Shown: one piece after another, positions 16,942-26,194 of the stretch | Numbering within the stretch: the stretch's first letter is position 1 | Layout of the letters: each line of letters opens with the position of its first letter | Assembly (NCBI GenBank): GCA_963762575.1 | Contig: CAVXLL010000011.1 | Span: 186,001 to 250,000, forward strand | Length of the DNA stretch: 64,000 bases | DNA from: AP-15 sp963762575 | Lineage (GTDB): Bacteria; Pseudomonadota; Alphaproteobacteria; ATCC43930; CGMCC-115725 | Direction: 5' to 3' | Notes under the pieces: generated by a model | What the model was told of the DNA's origin: nothing | Databases searched by the model: none | What the model saw: only the letters and a program-made list of their open reading frames with translations | Program-made: the position numbers and the translations under genes

Positions 16942-17779
16942 GCCGGCAGAGATCGACCAGCTCTTGCGCATGCCGCGCCTCGTCCAAAAGGACGTCTAGC
17001 GCAGGAATATTAGTGTCCCATTCGACCAATGTAGCCATGGGGCCGAACCGGCGGAGCGCTCGGGTGTAGAGGTCCCAGACCGGTTGCGCTACCGGAGAGC
17101 CGTGGTCATCGATCAGGACATCTACGTCCTCGGCGGCATGATGGCCGGCGAGATGGATCTCGCCGATCACATTCGCCGGCAGCGCGTTCAGATAGGCGAC
17201 CGGGTCGAACCCGAAATTCCTGGCGCTGACGTAAATGTTGTTGACGTCGCAGAGGATGCCGCAGCCGGTTCGACGGGCGGTTTCGGCCAGGAATTCCGCC
17301 TCGGGGATTGTTGAATGGCGAAACCGCAGGTAGGAGGACGGGTTCTCGATCAGCAGCCGTCGCCCGAGCGCCGCCTGCGCCTCGTCGACGTGCCGGCAGA
17401 AGAGGTCGAGGCTCTCCTCGGTGTAGGGCAGCGGCAGCAGATCGTTCAGGTAAGCCCCGCCGATCGCGCTCCAAGCGAGGTGCTCGGAGACCAGCATCGG
17501 CTCGACCCGCTCGATCAGCGCCTTTAGGCGGCCGAGGTGAAACGGGTCGAGTTCCTCGGCGCTGCCCAGGGACAGAGCAACGCCGTGAACGCTCACGGGG
17601 TAATCACGGCGCAATTCGAGAAGCCGGTCCAGCGCCGCCGTCTCGGCCATGTAATTCTCGGCATGCACCTCGAGGAAGCCCAGTCGGGGCCGGGCGGCCG
17701 TAATCTCGGCGACATGAGGCGCGCGCAGACCGATTCCCGCACTGCAGTTAGGCAGAGGTGGAGGCTTGCTAGCGATCAC
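16925..17779 (-). CDS. DUF692 multinuclear iron-dependent oxidative enzyme (BufB type)
   Basis: 284 residues on a TIM barrel. Candidate metal ligands typical of DUF692/MNIO enzymes are visible in order: EVHAENY (Glu), SVHGVALSLGS (His), SEHLAW (His), LIENPSSY (Glu/Asn), CDVNNIYVSARN (Asp/Asn), GEIHLAGH (His), DDHGSPV (Asp/His) and VEWDTNIP (Glu). This family modifies cysteines in ribosomally made peptides, forming oxazolone-thioamide or thiooxazole groups that bind copper. The start is GTG 17779 with a weak site; about 90 bp separate it from the divergent adenylate cyclase gene. Its likely substrate is the Cys-rich peptide encoded at 20158-20436 on the other strand. Confidence 0.9.
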   Translation of the reverse strand: MIASKPPPLPNCSAGIGLRAPHVAEITAARPRLGFLEVHAENYMAETAALDRLLELRRDYPVSVHGVALSLGSAEELDPFHLGRLKALIERVEPMLVSEHLAWSAIGGAYLNDLLPLPYTEESLDLFCRHVDEAQAALGRRLLIENPSSYLRFRHSTIPEAEFLAETARRTGCGILCDVNNIYVSARNFGFDPVAYLNALPANVIGEIHLAGHHAAEDVDVLIDDHGSPVAQPVWDLYTRALRRFGPMATLVEWDTNIPALDVLLDEARHAQELVDLCRHVDTA

Positions 17780-17872
17780 GGCTCTGGCCCCGTTTTTGTG
17801 GGATGACGAATATCACGACGATATCACGCACGCCATTTCGGGTCGGGAGGTGCGCGACACCGCAGTGCTGCT

Positions 17873-20113
17873 ATGATGGAGCCTAAAACCCCCGGCATCA
17901 GTAGAGCCCGCGCGGTGTCCAAAACAGTCGATCGTCTTTTGCGTCAGGCACGTTCGATCCGGCTCGCTGTCTCACGCGCGGACGCTTCGCCGCGGGTTCC
18001 GAGAAGGCAAGGCTACAAGCTGGGTTTGCGTGGGGCGCTTACCGCGCTGGTGCTGAGCACTGTGGTCTTGACCGCGTTGCTGATCCATCTCTTCTGGTCA
18101 ATCGCCGCGCGCCACAATGTCGGCGACGTCGTCGGGCAGCTCAATCGGCAGATCATAGAATCCATACACCACGAGCTGCATGGCGTGCTCGACGATGCGT
18201 CTTCGATGGAGGAGGCCGTCCGCTCGATCTTTTTTCAGGGCACGATCAAAGTCACAGACGAAGGAAAGCGAGAATTCGTCTTTCTGTCGCTGTTGCGATC
18301 GCAGCCGAGCCTCTCGTGGATATCCCTGGGCTTTCCCGATGGCGGATTTTTTGGAGCCCGCAAAGCCAGCGACACCGAAATCGACATGATCGAGGTCAAA
18401 TGGGACGCGGCTACGGGAACCGCGCGCCAGCGTACGGATTATTATACGCCGGAGATCGGCGACATTATGTTCAACAATCGCGAGTTCGACGCCAGCACGT
18501 ACAACGCCACGGCGCAAGCTTGGTACCGCCGCGCAACAGAGAAGAATGCACCGGTGTGGAACCGGGTATCCGAATTTCCCGGCAGCAACCGGCAAGCGAT
18601 CAGCATCTCGACCCCGCTCGAGGTCAACAACCAATTTGTCGCCGTAATCAATGTCGTCATCGATCTGGCGCGGCTGTCGCAGTTCCTCACGAGCCTCGAG
18701 GTCGGCAAGTCCGGGACGGTGGTCGTGCTCGACCGCAACGGCAACATCATGGCATCGCCGGATCCCGGCGCGATTGCGCGGCAACAGAACGGAGAGATGC
18801 CGAGCCTTCGCGGATCGAGCGGCGACAATCCGCTGTTGAGGGCGGTCGGCGACTATCTGGGCCGAGGCAACGCGGGTCTCGCCGCCCTCGCCGACACGCG
18901 CCAGGTCGACTTCAATTCCCCGCAAGACGGCCGCGATTATTTTTTGACGTTCGCGCCGTTGAGTTTCGACAATTGGGTGGTGGCTACCATCATTCCGGCC
19001 GGTGATTTTTTGGCGACGATCGAGCGCAACGCAAAGCTGCTGCTCGCGGTTCTCGGGTTGCTGACGCTCGTCATCGCGTCCTCGGCGATCTTGGCGGCCA
19101 ACCGGCTGATCGGCGCGCCGCTTCTTCGCATTGTCGGTCAACTGAAGCACATCGAGAGTTTCGAGCTCGACGCGATTACCCGGATGAGTTCGCCGTTACG
19201 CGAGCTCGACAATCTTTCCGCCGCGCTGACGCAGATGAGCCGCGGCCTCGCGTCGTTTCAGAAATACATTCCAACGGCGCTCGTTCGCACCCTGGTGGCG
19301 CGCGGCATCGAGGCTCGCCCAGGTGGCCGTCAGCAGGTCCTGACCGTCCTCTTTACCGATATTGTGGGCTTCACCGGGCTTTCGGAGCGGCTCGGCGACG
19401 CAATCGTGCCGGTGCTCAGCGAGTATTTGGAACTCGCCTCGACGGCAATTTCAACGCGCAACGGAACAATCGACAAGTTCATTGGCGATGCAGTCATGGC
19501 GTTCTGGGGCGCACCGACGCCGAACGACCGGCATGCGGTCGATGCTTGTGCCGCCGCGCTCGAATTCCGACGCCGCCTGGGTCAGCACTGCGGCGAGCGC
19601 GAAGGAAACGGCCGGGTGCCGCTGCGGATTCGCGTCGGCATCAATACCGGGCGTATGCTGGTCGGCAACATCGGCTCAAATGAGCGGCTGAGCTACACGG
19701 TGATCGGCGACGCCGTGAATGTCGCGAGCCGCCTCGAAGCGGTCAATAAACGCTACGGAACCGAAATCCTGGTCGGCGAGGACACGCGCGCAGCGGCGGG
19801 CGATGCGATCCTGGTTCGGCGGCTCGATTGGGTCGCCGTCTATGGCCGCACGCAAGGGCTTGCCGTCTACGAGCTGCTCGGCATGGCCGACGGTGGCGCT
19901 TTGCAAAGGGCGGAATGGGTCAAAGCCTACGAGGCCGGCCTCGACGCCTATGCGCGCCGCGACTGGGCGGACGCGATCGAGCGGTTCGAGAGCGCGATTG
20001 CCAATCGCGGTGACGACCTCCCTTCGCAGATATTCGTCGAGCGCTGTCGAAAGTATCTTGCGTCTCCGCCCCCGGAGGATTGGACTGCGGTGTCGGTCCT
20101 CGCCGAAAAGTGA
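17873..20113 (+). CDS. Membrane class III adenylate/guanylate cyclase with periplasmic sensor domain
   Basis: 746 residues. A transmembrane helix near 50-75 leads to a periplasmic dCache-like sensor (about 80-380; YYTPEIGD, WYRRATEKNAPVW, ISISTPL, VVVLDRNGNIMASPDP). A second transmembrane helix lies near 385-410, then a HAMP-like linker (GAPLLRIVGQLKHIESFELD), then the cyclase domain from about 490 with VLFTDIVGFTGLSERLGD (metal-binding Asp), DKFIGDAVMAFWGAP, RVGINTGRMLVGNIGS and YTVIGDAVNVASRLE. It would make cAMP (or cGMP) in response to an extracellular signal. It lies between the divergent DUF692/DUF2063 pair and the DUF2282 precursor gene, so it may sense the metal or stress that the bufferin handles. 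Confidence 0.9.
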   Translation: MMEPKTPGISRARAVSKTVDRLLRQARSIRLAVSRADASPRVPRRQGYKLGLRGALTALVLSTVVLTALLIHLFWSIAARHNVGDVVGQLNRQIIESIHHELHGVLDDASSMEEAVRSIFFQGTIKVTDEGKREFVFLSLLRSQPSLSWISLGFPDGGFFGARKASDTEIDMIEVKWDAATGTARQRTDYYTPEIGDIMFNNREFDASTYNATAQAWYRRATEKNAPVWNRVSEFPGSNRQAISISTPLEVNNQFVAVINVVIDLARLSQFLTSLEVGKSGTVVVLDRNGNIMASPDPGAIARQQNGEMPSLRGSSGDNPLLRAVGDYLGRGNAGLAALADTRQVDFNSPQDGRDYFLTFAPLSFDNWVVATIIPAGDFLATIERNAKLLLAVLGLLTLVIASSAILAANRLIGAPLLRIVGQLKHIESFELDAITRMSSPLRELDNLSAALTQMSRGLASFQKYIPTALVRTLVARGIEARPGGRQQVLTVLFTDIVGFTGLSERLGDAIVPVLSEYLELASTAISTRNGTIDKFIGDAVMAFWGAPTPNDRHAVDACAAALEFRRRLGQHCGEREGNGRVPLRIRVGINTGRMLVGNIGSNERLSYTVIGDAVNVASRLEAVNKRYGTEILVGEDTRAAAGDAILVRRLDWVAVYGRTQGLAVYELLGMADGGALQRAEWVKAYEAGLDAYARRDWADAIERFESAIANRGDDLPSQIFVERCRKYLASPPPEDWTAVSVLAEK

Positions 20114-20157
20114 TTTGCCGCCCCCGGCAGTGCGCTGCAGAACGGAGGCCGCTTGCG

Positions 20158-20436
20158 ATGGAGATCCGCATGAAACCTTCCGTGCTCATCGCCGCCGCTG
20201 TCGCCGCTGCGGCGTCTTTGCCTCTGCCGGCGAATGCCGGACCCGCGCCGGCTCCTCAGTTCAAAGCGGAGAAGTGCTACGGCATCGCCGCTGCCGGCCA
20301 GAACGACTGCCAGACCGCGAGCCATTCCTGCGCCGGCGAGGCCAAGATAGCTGCCGAGAGCAATTCGTGGATCTACGTGCCGGCGGGTACTTGCATGAAG
20401 ATCAACGGCGGGAGCCCGACCCCGAAAGAATCCTGA
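20158..20436 (+). CDS. DUF2282 bufferin-type (BufA) precursor peptide
   Basis: 88-92 residues, depending on whether ATG 20158 (GGAGG about 10 bases upstream) or ATG 20170 (GGAG 6 bases upstream) is used. A signal peptide (SVLIAAAVAAAASLPLPANA) precedes a short mature region with the four-Cys pattern of DUF2282: EKCYGIA, QNDCQT, HSCAGE and AGTCMKI. Peptides of this family are modified on cysteines by DUF692 enzymes and bind copper in the periplasm. The gene follows the adenylate cyclase by 44 bp and precedes a glycogen-debranching-type gene by 36 bp, while its presumed maturation enzymes are on the opposite strand beyond the cyclase. Confidence 0.88.
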   Translation: MEIRMKPSVLIAAAVAAAASLPLPANAGPAPAPQFKAEKCYGIAAAGQNDCQTASHSCAGEAKIAAESNSWIYVPAGTCMKINGGSPTPKES

Positions 20437-20472
20437 TCGCTCAAACGGCCGCCGCGAGACTGCTCTTCGCCC

Positions 20473-22476
20473 ATGATCCGTTTCGGCCGAGCGATCTGCG
20501 ACGATCTGCATCAGGCCGAGCGCCGCGAATGGTGGCTCGCCAACGGGCGTGGCGGCTATGCCGCCGGCACGATCGCCGGCAGCCTGACGCGGCGATATCA
20601 TGGACTGCTGATTGCGCCGGTGGATCCGCCGCTCGGGCGCCGGCTGGTCTGGGCCAAAGCCGACGCGGAACTCGTCGACGGCGAGCGGAGCTGGTCGCTG
20701 TTCACCAACCGCTGGAGCGGCGGGACGATCAGTCCGGCCGGTCACGTTCATATCGAGACCTTTCGTCTCGACGGCGGCATTCCGGTGTGGCTCTTTGCCG
20801 TGGGGCTCATTCGCGTCGAGGCACGGATCTGGCTCGAACCGGATGCCGATACGACTTATGTCGCCTGGCGGCTCCTACCTTGTCCCGAGCGGGGTATGCG
20901 GAAGCTGTCGATGCGCGTTCGGGTCATAGTCAATGACCGCGACCACCACGGACAGACGACAGCCGAAGAGTTCGCCCCAGTGCTGGAGGCCGAGGAGGCT
21001 GGCTTGCGGGTATGCCGGCCCAACTTTTCACTGACCTTCCGCGCCTGCGGCGGCGTCATTACGCCGGCTCGGCAGTGGATCGAAAGTTTCGATCTGCCGG
21101 TCGAGCGCGAGCGCGGTCTGTCCGACCGGGACAACCATCTGCAGGTGGGGGAAGCTCGGCTCGATTTGGCTCCCGGTAAGTGGGTCGGCGTTGTCGGCAG
21201 CCTGGAGGGCGATCCGTCCCCCGATTTCGAAGCGGCGCTGGAACGCCGGCGAAATTGGCAGCAAGGCGTGCTCGACCGGGCCGCCCGGCATGTCCCCGAA
21301 ATGGCGGCGCCGCCCGACTGGATCGCGCAGCTGCTGCTCGCCGCTGAAAGCTTTATCTTCAGCCGGCGGCTGCCTGGCCAGCCCGACGGCAAATCGGTAA
21401 TTGCCGGTTACCCCTGGTTCGGCGACTGGGGCCGCGACACGATGATCTGCCTGCCGGGTCTGACGCTCGCCACCGGCAAGCAGGAATGGGCGCGCGACAT
21501 CCTGCCGACCTTCGCGCGGTTCGTCGACCGAGGCATGCTGCCCAATGTCTTTCCGGGTGCCGGCGACAAGCCCGACTACAATACCGCCGACGCCACCCTA
21601 TGGTTTTTCGAAGCCTGGCGTGCCTATGTCGAGGCGAGCGGCGACCGCGAAAACCTCGCCCAGGCCTTTCCGGTTCTCGCCGACATCGTCGACTGGCATC
21701 TCAAGGGCACGCGCTACGGCATTCGCGTGGACCCTGATGACGGCCTGCTCAGCGCCGGCGAACCTGGAGTGCAGCTCACCTGGATGGATGCCAAAGTCGA
21801 CGACTGGGTCGTGACCCCGCGCATCGGCAAACCGGTCGAGATCAACGCGCTGTGGTACAACGCGCTGTGCATCATGGCCGGCTTTGCCGAGATGCTCGGC
21901 CGGCCTGCAGATGGGTATCGCAACCTTGCCGAGCGGGCTCGTATCAGCTTTGCTCGCTTCGCCGACGAGCGGACCGGCGGGCTCTACGACGTGATCGACG
22001 GTCCCGCCGGCAATGACGGCTCGATCCGGCCGAACCAGATCCTGGCAGTCAGCCTGCCGCACTCGCCACTAGCGCCGGATCCGCAGAAACGCATCGTCGC
22101 GCTGTGCGGCGACCGGTTGCTGACTTCCTACGGGCTGCGTTCGCTTGCGGCGAGTGACCCCGACTACCAGCCGCACTATACCGGCGACCCGCGGCACCGC
22201 GACGGCGCCTATCATCAAGGGACGGTGTGGGCCTGGCTGCTCGGCCATTACGCGTTGGCGGAATACCGCGTGCGCGGCGATGCCGATTTGGCGCTGCAGC
22301 GTCTCGGCGCCATGCGGGATCACCTGTTCGATGCCGGGCTGGGAACCATCAGCGAAATCTTCGAAGCGGAGCCGCCGCACCTTCCGCGCGGGGCGCCATC
22401 CCAGGCCTGGTCGGTCGCGTGCGTCATCGAGGCGTGGTGGCGATTGCAACGCGCGCTTACCGCATCGAAACGATAA
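20473..22476 (+). CDS. Glycogen-debranching-type amylo-alpha-1,6-glucosidase
   Basis: 667 residues. The N-terminal beta-sandwich (about 1-270) begins with EWWLANGRGGYAAGTIAGSLTRRYHGLLIAP, the hallmark of the bacterial/archaeal GDE N-domain. The C-terminal (alpha/alpha)6 barrel contains VIAGYPWFGDWGRDTMICLPGL, PNVFPGAGDKPDYNTADATLWFFEA, LTWMDAKVDDWVVTPRIGKPVEINALWYNAL, and YHQGTVWAWLLGHY near the end; the Asp and Glu residues there are the expected acid/base. It would hydrolyse alpha-1,6 branch points in glycogen-like glucans in the cytoplasm. No other glycogen genes are close, but a GH63-type gene follows downstream. Confidence 0.92.
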   Translation: MIRFGRAICDDLHQAERREWWLANGRGGYAAGTIAGSLTRRYHGLLIAPVDPPLGRRLVWAKADAELVDGERSWSLFTNRWSGGTISPAGHVHIETFRLDGGIPVWLFAVGLIRVEARIWLEPDADTTYVAWRLLPCPERGMRKLSMRVRVIVNDRDHHGQTTAEEFAPVLEAEEAGLRVCRPNFSLTFRACGGVITPARQWIESFDLPVERERGLSDRDNHLQVGEARLDLAPGKWVGVVGSLEGDPSPDFEAALERRRNWQQGVLDRAARHVPEMAAPPDWIAQLLLAAESFIFSRRLPGQPDGKSVIAGYPWFGDWGRDTMICLPGLTLATGKQEWARDILPTFARFVDRGMLPNVFPGAGDKPDYNTADATLWFFEAWRAYVEASGDRENLAQAFPVLADIVDWHLKGTRYGIRVDPDDGLLSAGEPGVQLTWMDAKVDDWVVTPRIGKPVEINALWYNALCIMAGFAEMLGRPADGYRNLAERARISFARFADERTGGLYDVIDGPAGNDGSIRPNQILAVSLPHSPLAPDPQKRIVALCGDRLLTSYGLRSLAASDPDYQPHYTGDPRHRDGAYHQGTVWAWLLGHYALAEYRVRGDADLALQRLGAMRDHLFDAGLGTISEIFEAEPPHLPRGAPSQAWSVACVIEAWWRLQRALTASKR

Positions 22477-22545
22477 CAGATCGAGATTTCGATCGAGGAG
22501 CGAACGCATTAAGTTTGAAAAGGAGTCGACTGAGAGGTCCATCCG

Positions 22546-23187
22546 ATGAACCACAACCCGATTTCCGACGCGGTCCAGTTTCTGCTGCAGCCGGCTTGGA
22601 CGACGGCGATTTTTTGGCTTCTCCTGCTCGGCAGCATCGCCGTAGCGATCCATGTCTATCGCACCATGCCGACGCAGCGCACGATCGAGCATGTAAGCAA
22701 CTGGGCCTTTCGGTTGCTGATCGGCTGCTTGTGGTGGGAGCAGACCTTGTGGAAATTGCCGCCGTTCTATACCGACCATCCGGGGCAACCTTTCGGCCAG
22801 ACCGGTCTTGCCTATTGGATGGAGTTGATGGGGAGGTCCGCCGCGATCCCCTTGCAGGCCGACTTCGTCAACAATATCGTATTGCCGCATTTTTATCTGT
22901 TCGCACCCATGGTCTACGCGGCAGAGGTGCTAACGGCGGTATCACTGATTTTGGGGATTTTCGTACGCTTCTGGGGATTGATCGGCGCGCTGCAGATCCT
23001 CAATCTGTGGCTCGGGCTCTACAATGCCGAGGGGGAGTGGCCCTGGACCTATTTCTTTCTCCTGGTGCTCCAGCTGATCTTTGCCCTCCACCATTACGGC
23101 CGCAGCCTCGGCCTCGACGCGCTGATCGTCGAGCGGTGGAAAGGGCGCCGGAACCTGATCGGAATCCTGGCGGCCGAAGCGACTTGA
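22546..23187 (+). CDS. DoxX/DoxD-like integral membrane protein
   Basis: 213 residues with GAGAGG before ATG 22546. Four transmembrane helices are visible (near 20-40, 60-75, 120-150, 165-185), with WAFRLLIGCLWWEQTLWKLPP, VLPHFYLFAPMVYAAEVLTAVSLILGIFVRFWGLIGALQI and FALHHYGRSLGLDALI, matching DoxX-type proteins. Such proteins are linked to quinone or thiol redox processes, and a DoxX member often accompanies bufferin genes, so it may belong functionally with the DUF692 system. The intervening debranching gene makes this link uncertain. Confidence 0.75.
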   Translation: MNHNPISDAVQFLLQPAWTTAIFWLLLLGSIAVAIHVYRTMPTQRTIEHVSNWAFRLLIGCLWWEQTLWKLPPFYTDHPGQPFGQTGLAYWMELMGRSAAIPLQADFVNNIVLPHFYLFAPMVYAAEVLTAVSLILGIFVRFWGLIGALQILNLWLGLYNAEGEWPWTYFFLLVLQLIFALHHYGRSLGLDALIVERWKGRRNLIGILAAEAT

Positions 23188-23358
23188 GATGACCCGGCCC
23201 GGTGCATCGGCGGTCCGGCCTGCCCGGTGCCGATGATGATAGCATCGTAGGCCGGCTGCCGCTGCGTCCGCTGTTGCCATGCATGCCCCCTAAACACCTT
23301 TGGTCATCGGAAAGCGGAGATATTAGCCTGAGGCCCCGCTCGAAAGGGAGCTGAGCCG

Positions 23359-26070
23359 ATGGCAGAAGGTGTGCGCAGGACATTTTGCAGCGCCGAGGCG
23401 CTGCGCCTCGAGGAAATCAGGCACGGCAAACATTGGCGGCGCTGGGGACCGTATCTCAGCGAGCGGCAGTGGGGAACGGTGCGCGAAGATTACAGCGAGC
23501 ATGGCACGGCCTGGGAATATTTTTCGCATGATCAGGCGCGCAGCCGGGCCTATCGCTGGGGCGAGGACGGGATCGGCGGCTTTGGCGACGACCAGCTGCT
23601 GCTCTGCCTCGGCTTGGCATTGTGGAACGGCCGCGACCCGATCCTGAAGGAGCGGCTGTTCGGGCTCACCAATTCCGAAGGCAACCACGGCGAGGACGTC
23701 AAGGAACTCTATTATTACCTCGACGGCACGCCTACCCATTCTTACATGCGGATGCTCTACAAGTATCCGCAAGCCGCTTTCCCTTATACTCAACTCGTAG
23801 AAGAGAACCGCCGCCGCGGCCGGGCAGACCCTGAGTTCGAGCTGATCGACACCGGCGTATTTGCCGATAAGCGTTATTTTGATGTCGAGATCGAATACGC
23901 AAAGGCCGATGTCGACGACATCCTGATCCAGTTTACGATCCACAACCGTGCGGCTGAGGCGGGTATGTTGCACGTGCTGCCGCAGCTCTGGGCGCGCAAT
24001 ACCTGGTCGTGGAGACCCGATTCGATGCGGCCGCAGCTCGTCGCGCGCCAGGATCATTCGATCTCGATCGATCGCCCGGGGCTGCCGCAGATGCGGCTTC
24101 ACTGCGACGGCCGTCCGGAATTTCTATTCTGTCAGAACGAGACAAATATCAGGCGTCTGCACGGGATCGACGCACCCGGCCACCACTTCAAGGATGGCAT
24201 CAACGATTATGTCGTGAACGGCGATACAGAGGCCGTGAACCCGGATCCTCGGGGCACCAAAGTCGCGGTGCATCATCGGCTGAGTCTGCCGCCTGGAGGA
24301 AGCGGCCGGTTGCGTGCACGGTTGACCCCTGCCGACCACGCTTCCGATCTCGACGATTTTGACCGCGTATTCGACCAGCGCCGAGCAGAAGCCGACGAAT
24401 TCTACTCGGAATTGCAGCAGGACATCGCCGACCCCGATGCGCGGGTCGTACAGCGCCAGGCGCTCGCCGGCTTACTGTGGTCAAAGCAATTCTACTACTT
24501 CGATATTCCCGAATGGCTGAACGGCGATCCGCTGCAACCTTCACCACCAGTGGCGCGGCGGCACGGCCGCAATTCGGACTGGCCGCATTTGAACAACGCC
24601 GACATCATCGTGATGCCGGACAAGTGGGAATACCCATGGTACGCCGCCTGGGACCTCGCCTTTCACGCCGTCTCCCTGGCACTGATCGATCCGAGCTTCG
24701 CCAAGAACCAGCTGCTGCTGCTAACGCGCGACTGGTACATGCACCCCAATGGCCAATTGCCCGCCTATGAATGGGCGTTCGGCGACGTCAATCCGCCGGT
24801 ACACGCCTGGGCGGCATGGCGCGTCTACGAAATCGACCGCGAGCACCGCGGCGGCGAGGGCGATTGGGATTTTCTCGAACGTGTATTCCACAAGCTCATG
24901 CTCAATTTCACCTGGTGGGTAAACCGCAAGGACGTAGAGGGCAGGAACATCTTCCAAGGCGGATTTCTGGGGCTCGACAATATCGGCATATTCGACCGGA
25001 ACGCAGCGCTGCCGAACGGCGGCTACATGAACCAGGCGGACGGCACCGCCTGGATGGCGATGTACACGCTGAACTTGATGCGCATTGCGCTCGAGCTGGC
25101 GCTCACCGATCACGTCTACGAAGACATCGCTTCCAAATTTTTCGAACACTTTCTCTACATTGCCGAGGCCATGACCAATATCGGCGGCAACGGGATCGGA
25201 TTGTGGGATGATGAGGACGAATTCTATTACGATGTGCTGCACCTGCCCGACGGCGAGCGGATCCCATTGCGCGTGCGCTCGCTGGTCGGGCTGATACCGC
25301 TCTTTGCCGTCGAGGTGCTCGACGCCTCGGTCTTCACTCGACTGCCAAGGTTCAGCGCCCGGGCGCATTGGTTTCTCGAGCACCGGCCGCATCTCGCGCG
25401 GCTGGTGTCGCGCTGGCATGACGCAAGCACCGGCGAGCGGCATCTGCTGTCGCTGCTGCGCGGCCACCGCATGAAACGCTTGCTCAACCGGATGCTCGAC
25501 GAGACGGCGTTTCTGTCCGATTTCGGCGTCCGTTCGATGTCCAAATTTTATGGAGAACATCCCTATGTGTTCGAACGTGCCGGCCACCGGTTCAGCATCG
25601 GCTATGTGCCGGGAGACTCGGCTACGGAGGTGTTCGGCGGCAACTCGAACTGGCGCGGTCCGATCTGGATGCCGGTGAATTTTCTGCTCATCGAGTCGCT
25701 CTACAGATTTCACAGCTATTACGGCGACGATTTCAGGATCGAGTGTCCGGTCGGCTCCGGCACGATGCTGCATCTGGGCGAAGTCGCGGCCGAGCTGTCG
25801 CGCCGGCTGTGCCGCATTTTTCTGCGCGGACCGGATGGAGAACGACCCGTTTTCGGCGACTCGCCAATCGAGCAGAAGGACCCGCATTTCCGCGACAATG
25901 TGCTGTTCTACGAATTCTTTCACGGCGATACCGGCCGCGGTCTCGGCGCCTCGCACCAGACCGGCTGGACTGCGCTGGTCGCACTGCTGCTGCGCTCTTA
26001 TTCCAAGGGAGCGACGGCTCGGCAGACGGCGCCGGGGGCCATTGCAGAGGCTGCGCTGGCCGATAAGTGA
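23359..26070 (+). CDS. GH63/MGH1-like glucosidase family protein
   Basis: 903 residues with GGGAG 8 bases before the ATG. Residues 1-330 form a beta-rich N-domain (ERQWGTVREDYSEHGTAWEYF, GIGGFGDDQLLLCLGLALWN, NHGEDVKELYYYLDGTPTHSYM). The catalytic (alpha/alpha)6 barrel spans about 370-880: MPDKWEYPWYAAWDLAFH, NPPVHAWAAWRVYEID, FLGLDNIGIFDRNAALPNGGYMNQADGTAWMAMY, NSNWRGPIWMPVNFLLIESL, and DTGRGLGASHQTGWTALVA. This matches long GH63 members related to mannosylglycerate/glucosylglycerate hydrolases. It is probably cytoplasmic, as no signal peptide is seen. Together with the debranching enzyme it suggests compatible-solute or storage-glucan turnover. Confidence 0.88.
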   Translation: MAEGVRRTFCSAEALRLEEIRHGKHWRRWGPYLSERQWGTVREDYSEHGTAWEYFSHDQARSRAYRWGEDGIGGFGDDQLLLCLGLALWNGRDPILKERLFGLTNSEGNHGEDVKELYYYLDGTPTHSYMRMLYKYPQAAFPYTQLVEENRRRGRADPEFELIDTGVFADKRYFDVEIEYAKADVDDILIQFTIHNRAAEAGMLHVLPQLWARNTWSWRPDSMRPQLVARQDHSISIDRPGLPQMRLHCDGRPEFLFCQNETNIRRLHGIDAPGHHFKDGINDYVVNGDTEAVNPDPRGTKVAVHHRLSLPPGGSGRLRARLTPADHASDLDDFDRVFDQRRAEADEFYSELQQDIADPDARVVQRQALAGLLWSKQFYYFDIPEWLNGDPLQPSPPVARRHGRNSDWPHLNNADIIVMPDKWEYPWYAAWDLAFHAVSLALIDPSFAKNQLLLLTRDWYMHPNGQLPAYEWAFGDVNPPVHAWAAWRVYEIDREHRGGEGDWDFLERVFHKLMLNFTWWVNRKDVEGRNIFQGGFLGLDNIGIFDRNAALPNGGYMNQADGTAWMAMYTLNLMRIALELALTDHVYEDIASKFFEHFLYIAEAMTNIGGNGIGLWDDEDEFYYDVLHLPDGERIPLRVRSLVGLIPLFAVEVLDASVFTRLPRFSARAHWFLEHRPHLARLVSRWHDASTGERHLLSLLRGHRMKRLLNRMLDETAFLSDFGVRSMSKFYGEHPYVFERAGHRFSIGYVPGDSATEVFGGNSNWRGPIWMPVNFLLIESLYRFHSYYGDDFRIECPVGSGTMLHLGEVAAELSRRLCRIFLRGPDGERPVFGDSPIEQKDPHFRDNVLFYEFFHGDTGRGLGASHQTGWTALVALLLRSYSKGATARQTAPGAIAEAALADK

Positions 26071-26194
26071 TGTTCTTGCCGCACCGGAGTTTTGAGGAAC
26101 GCGTGCCAAAGGAGGCACCGCGACAATCCGCGGAGAAGTTTCGGCGAAACCGGGTCGTGCCGATCCCCAACCTGAAGGCCAGGCCACCTACGAA

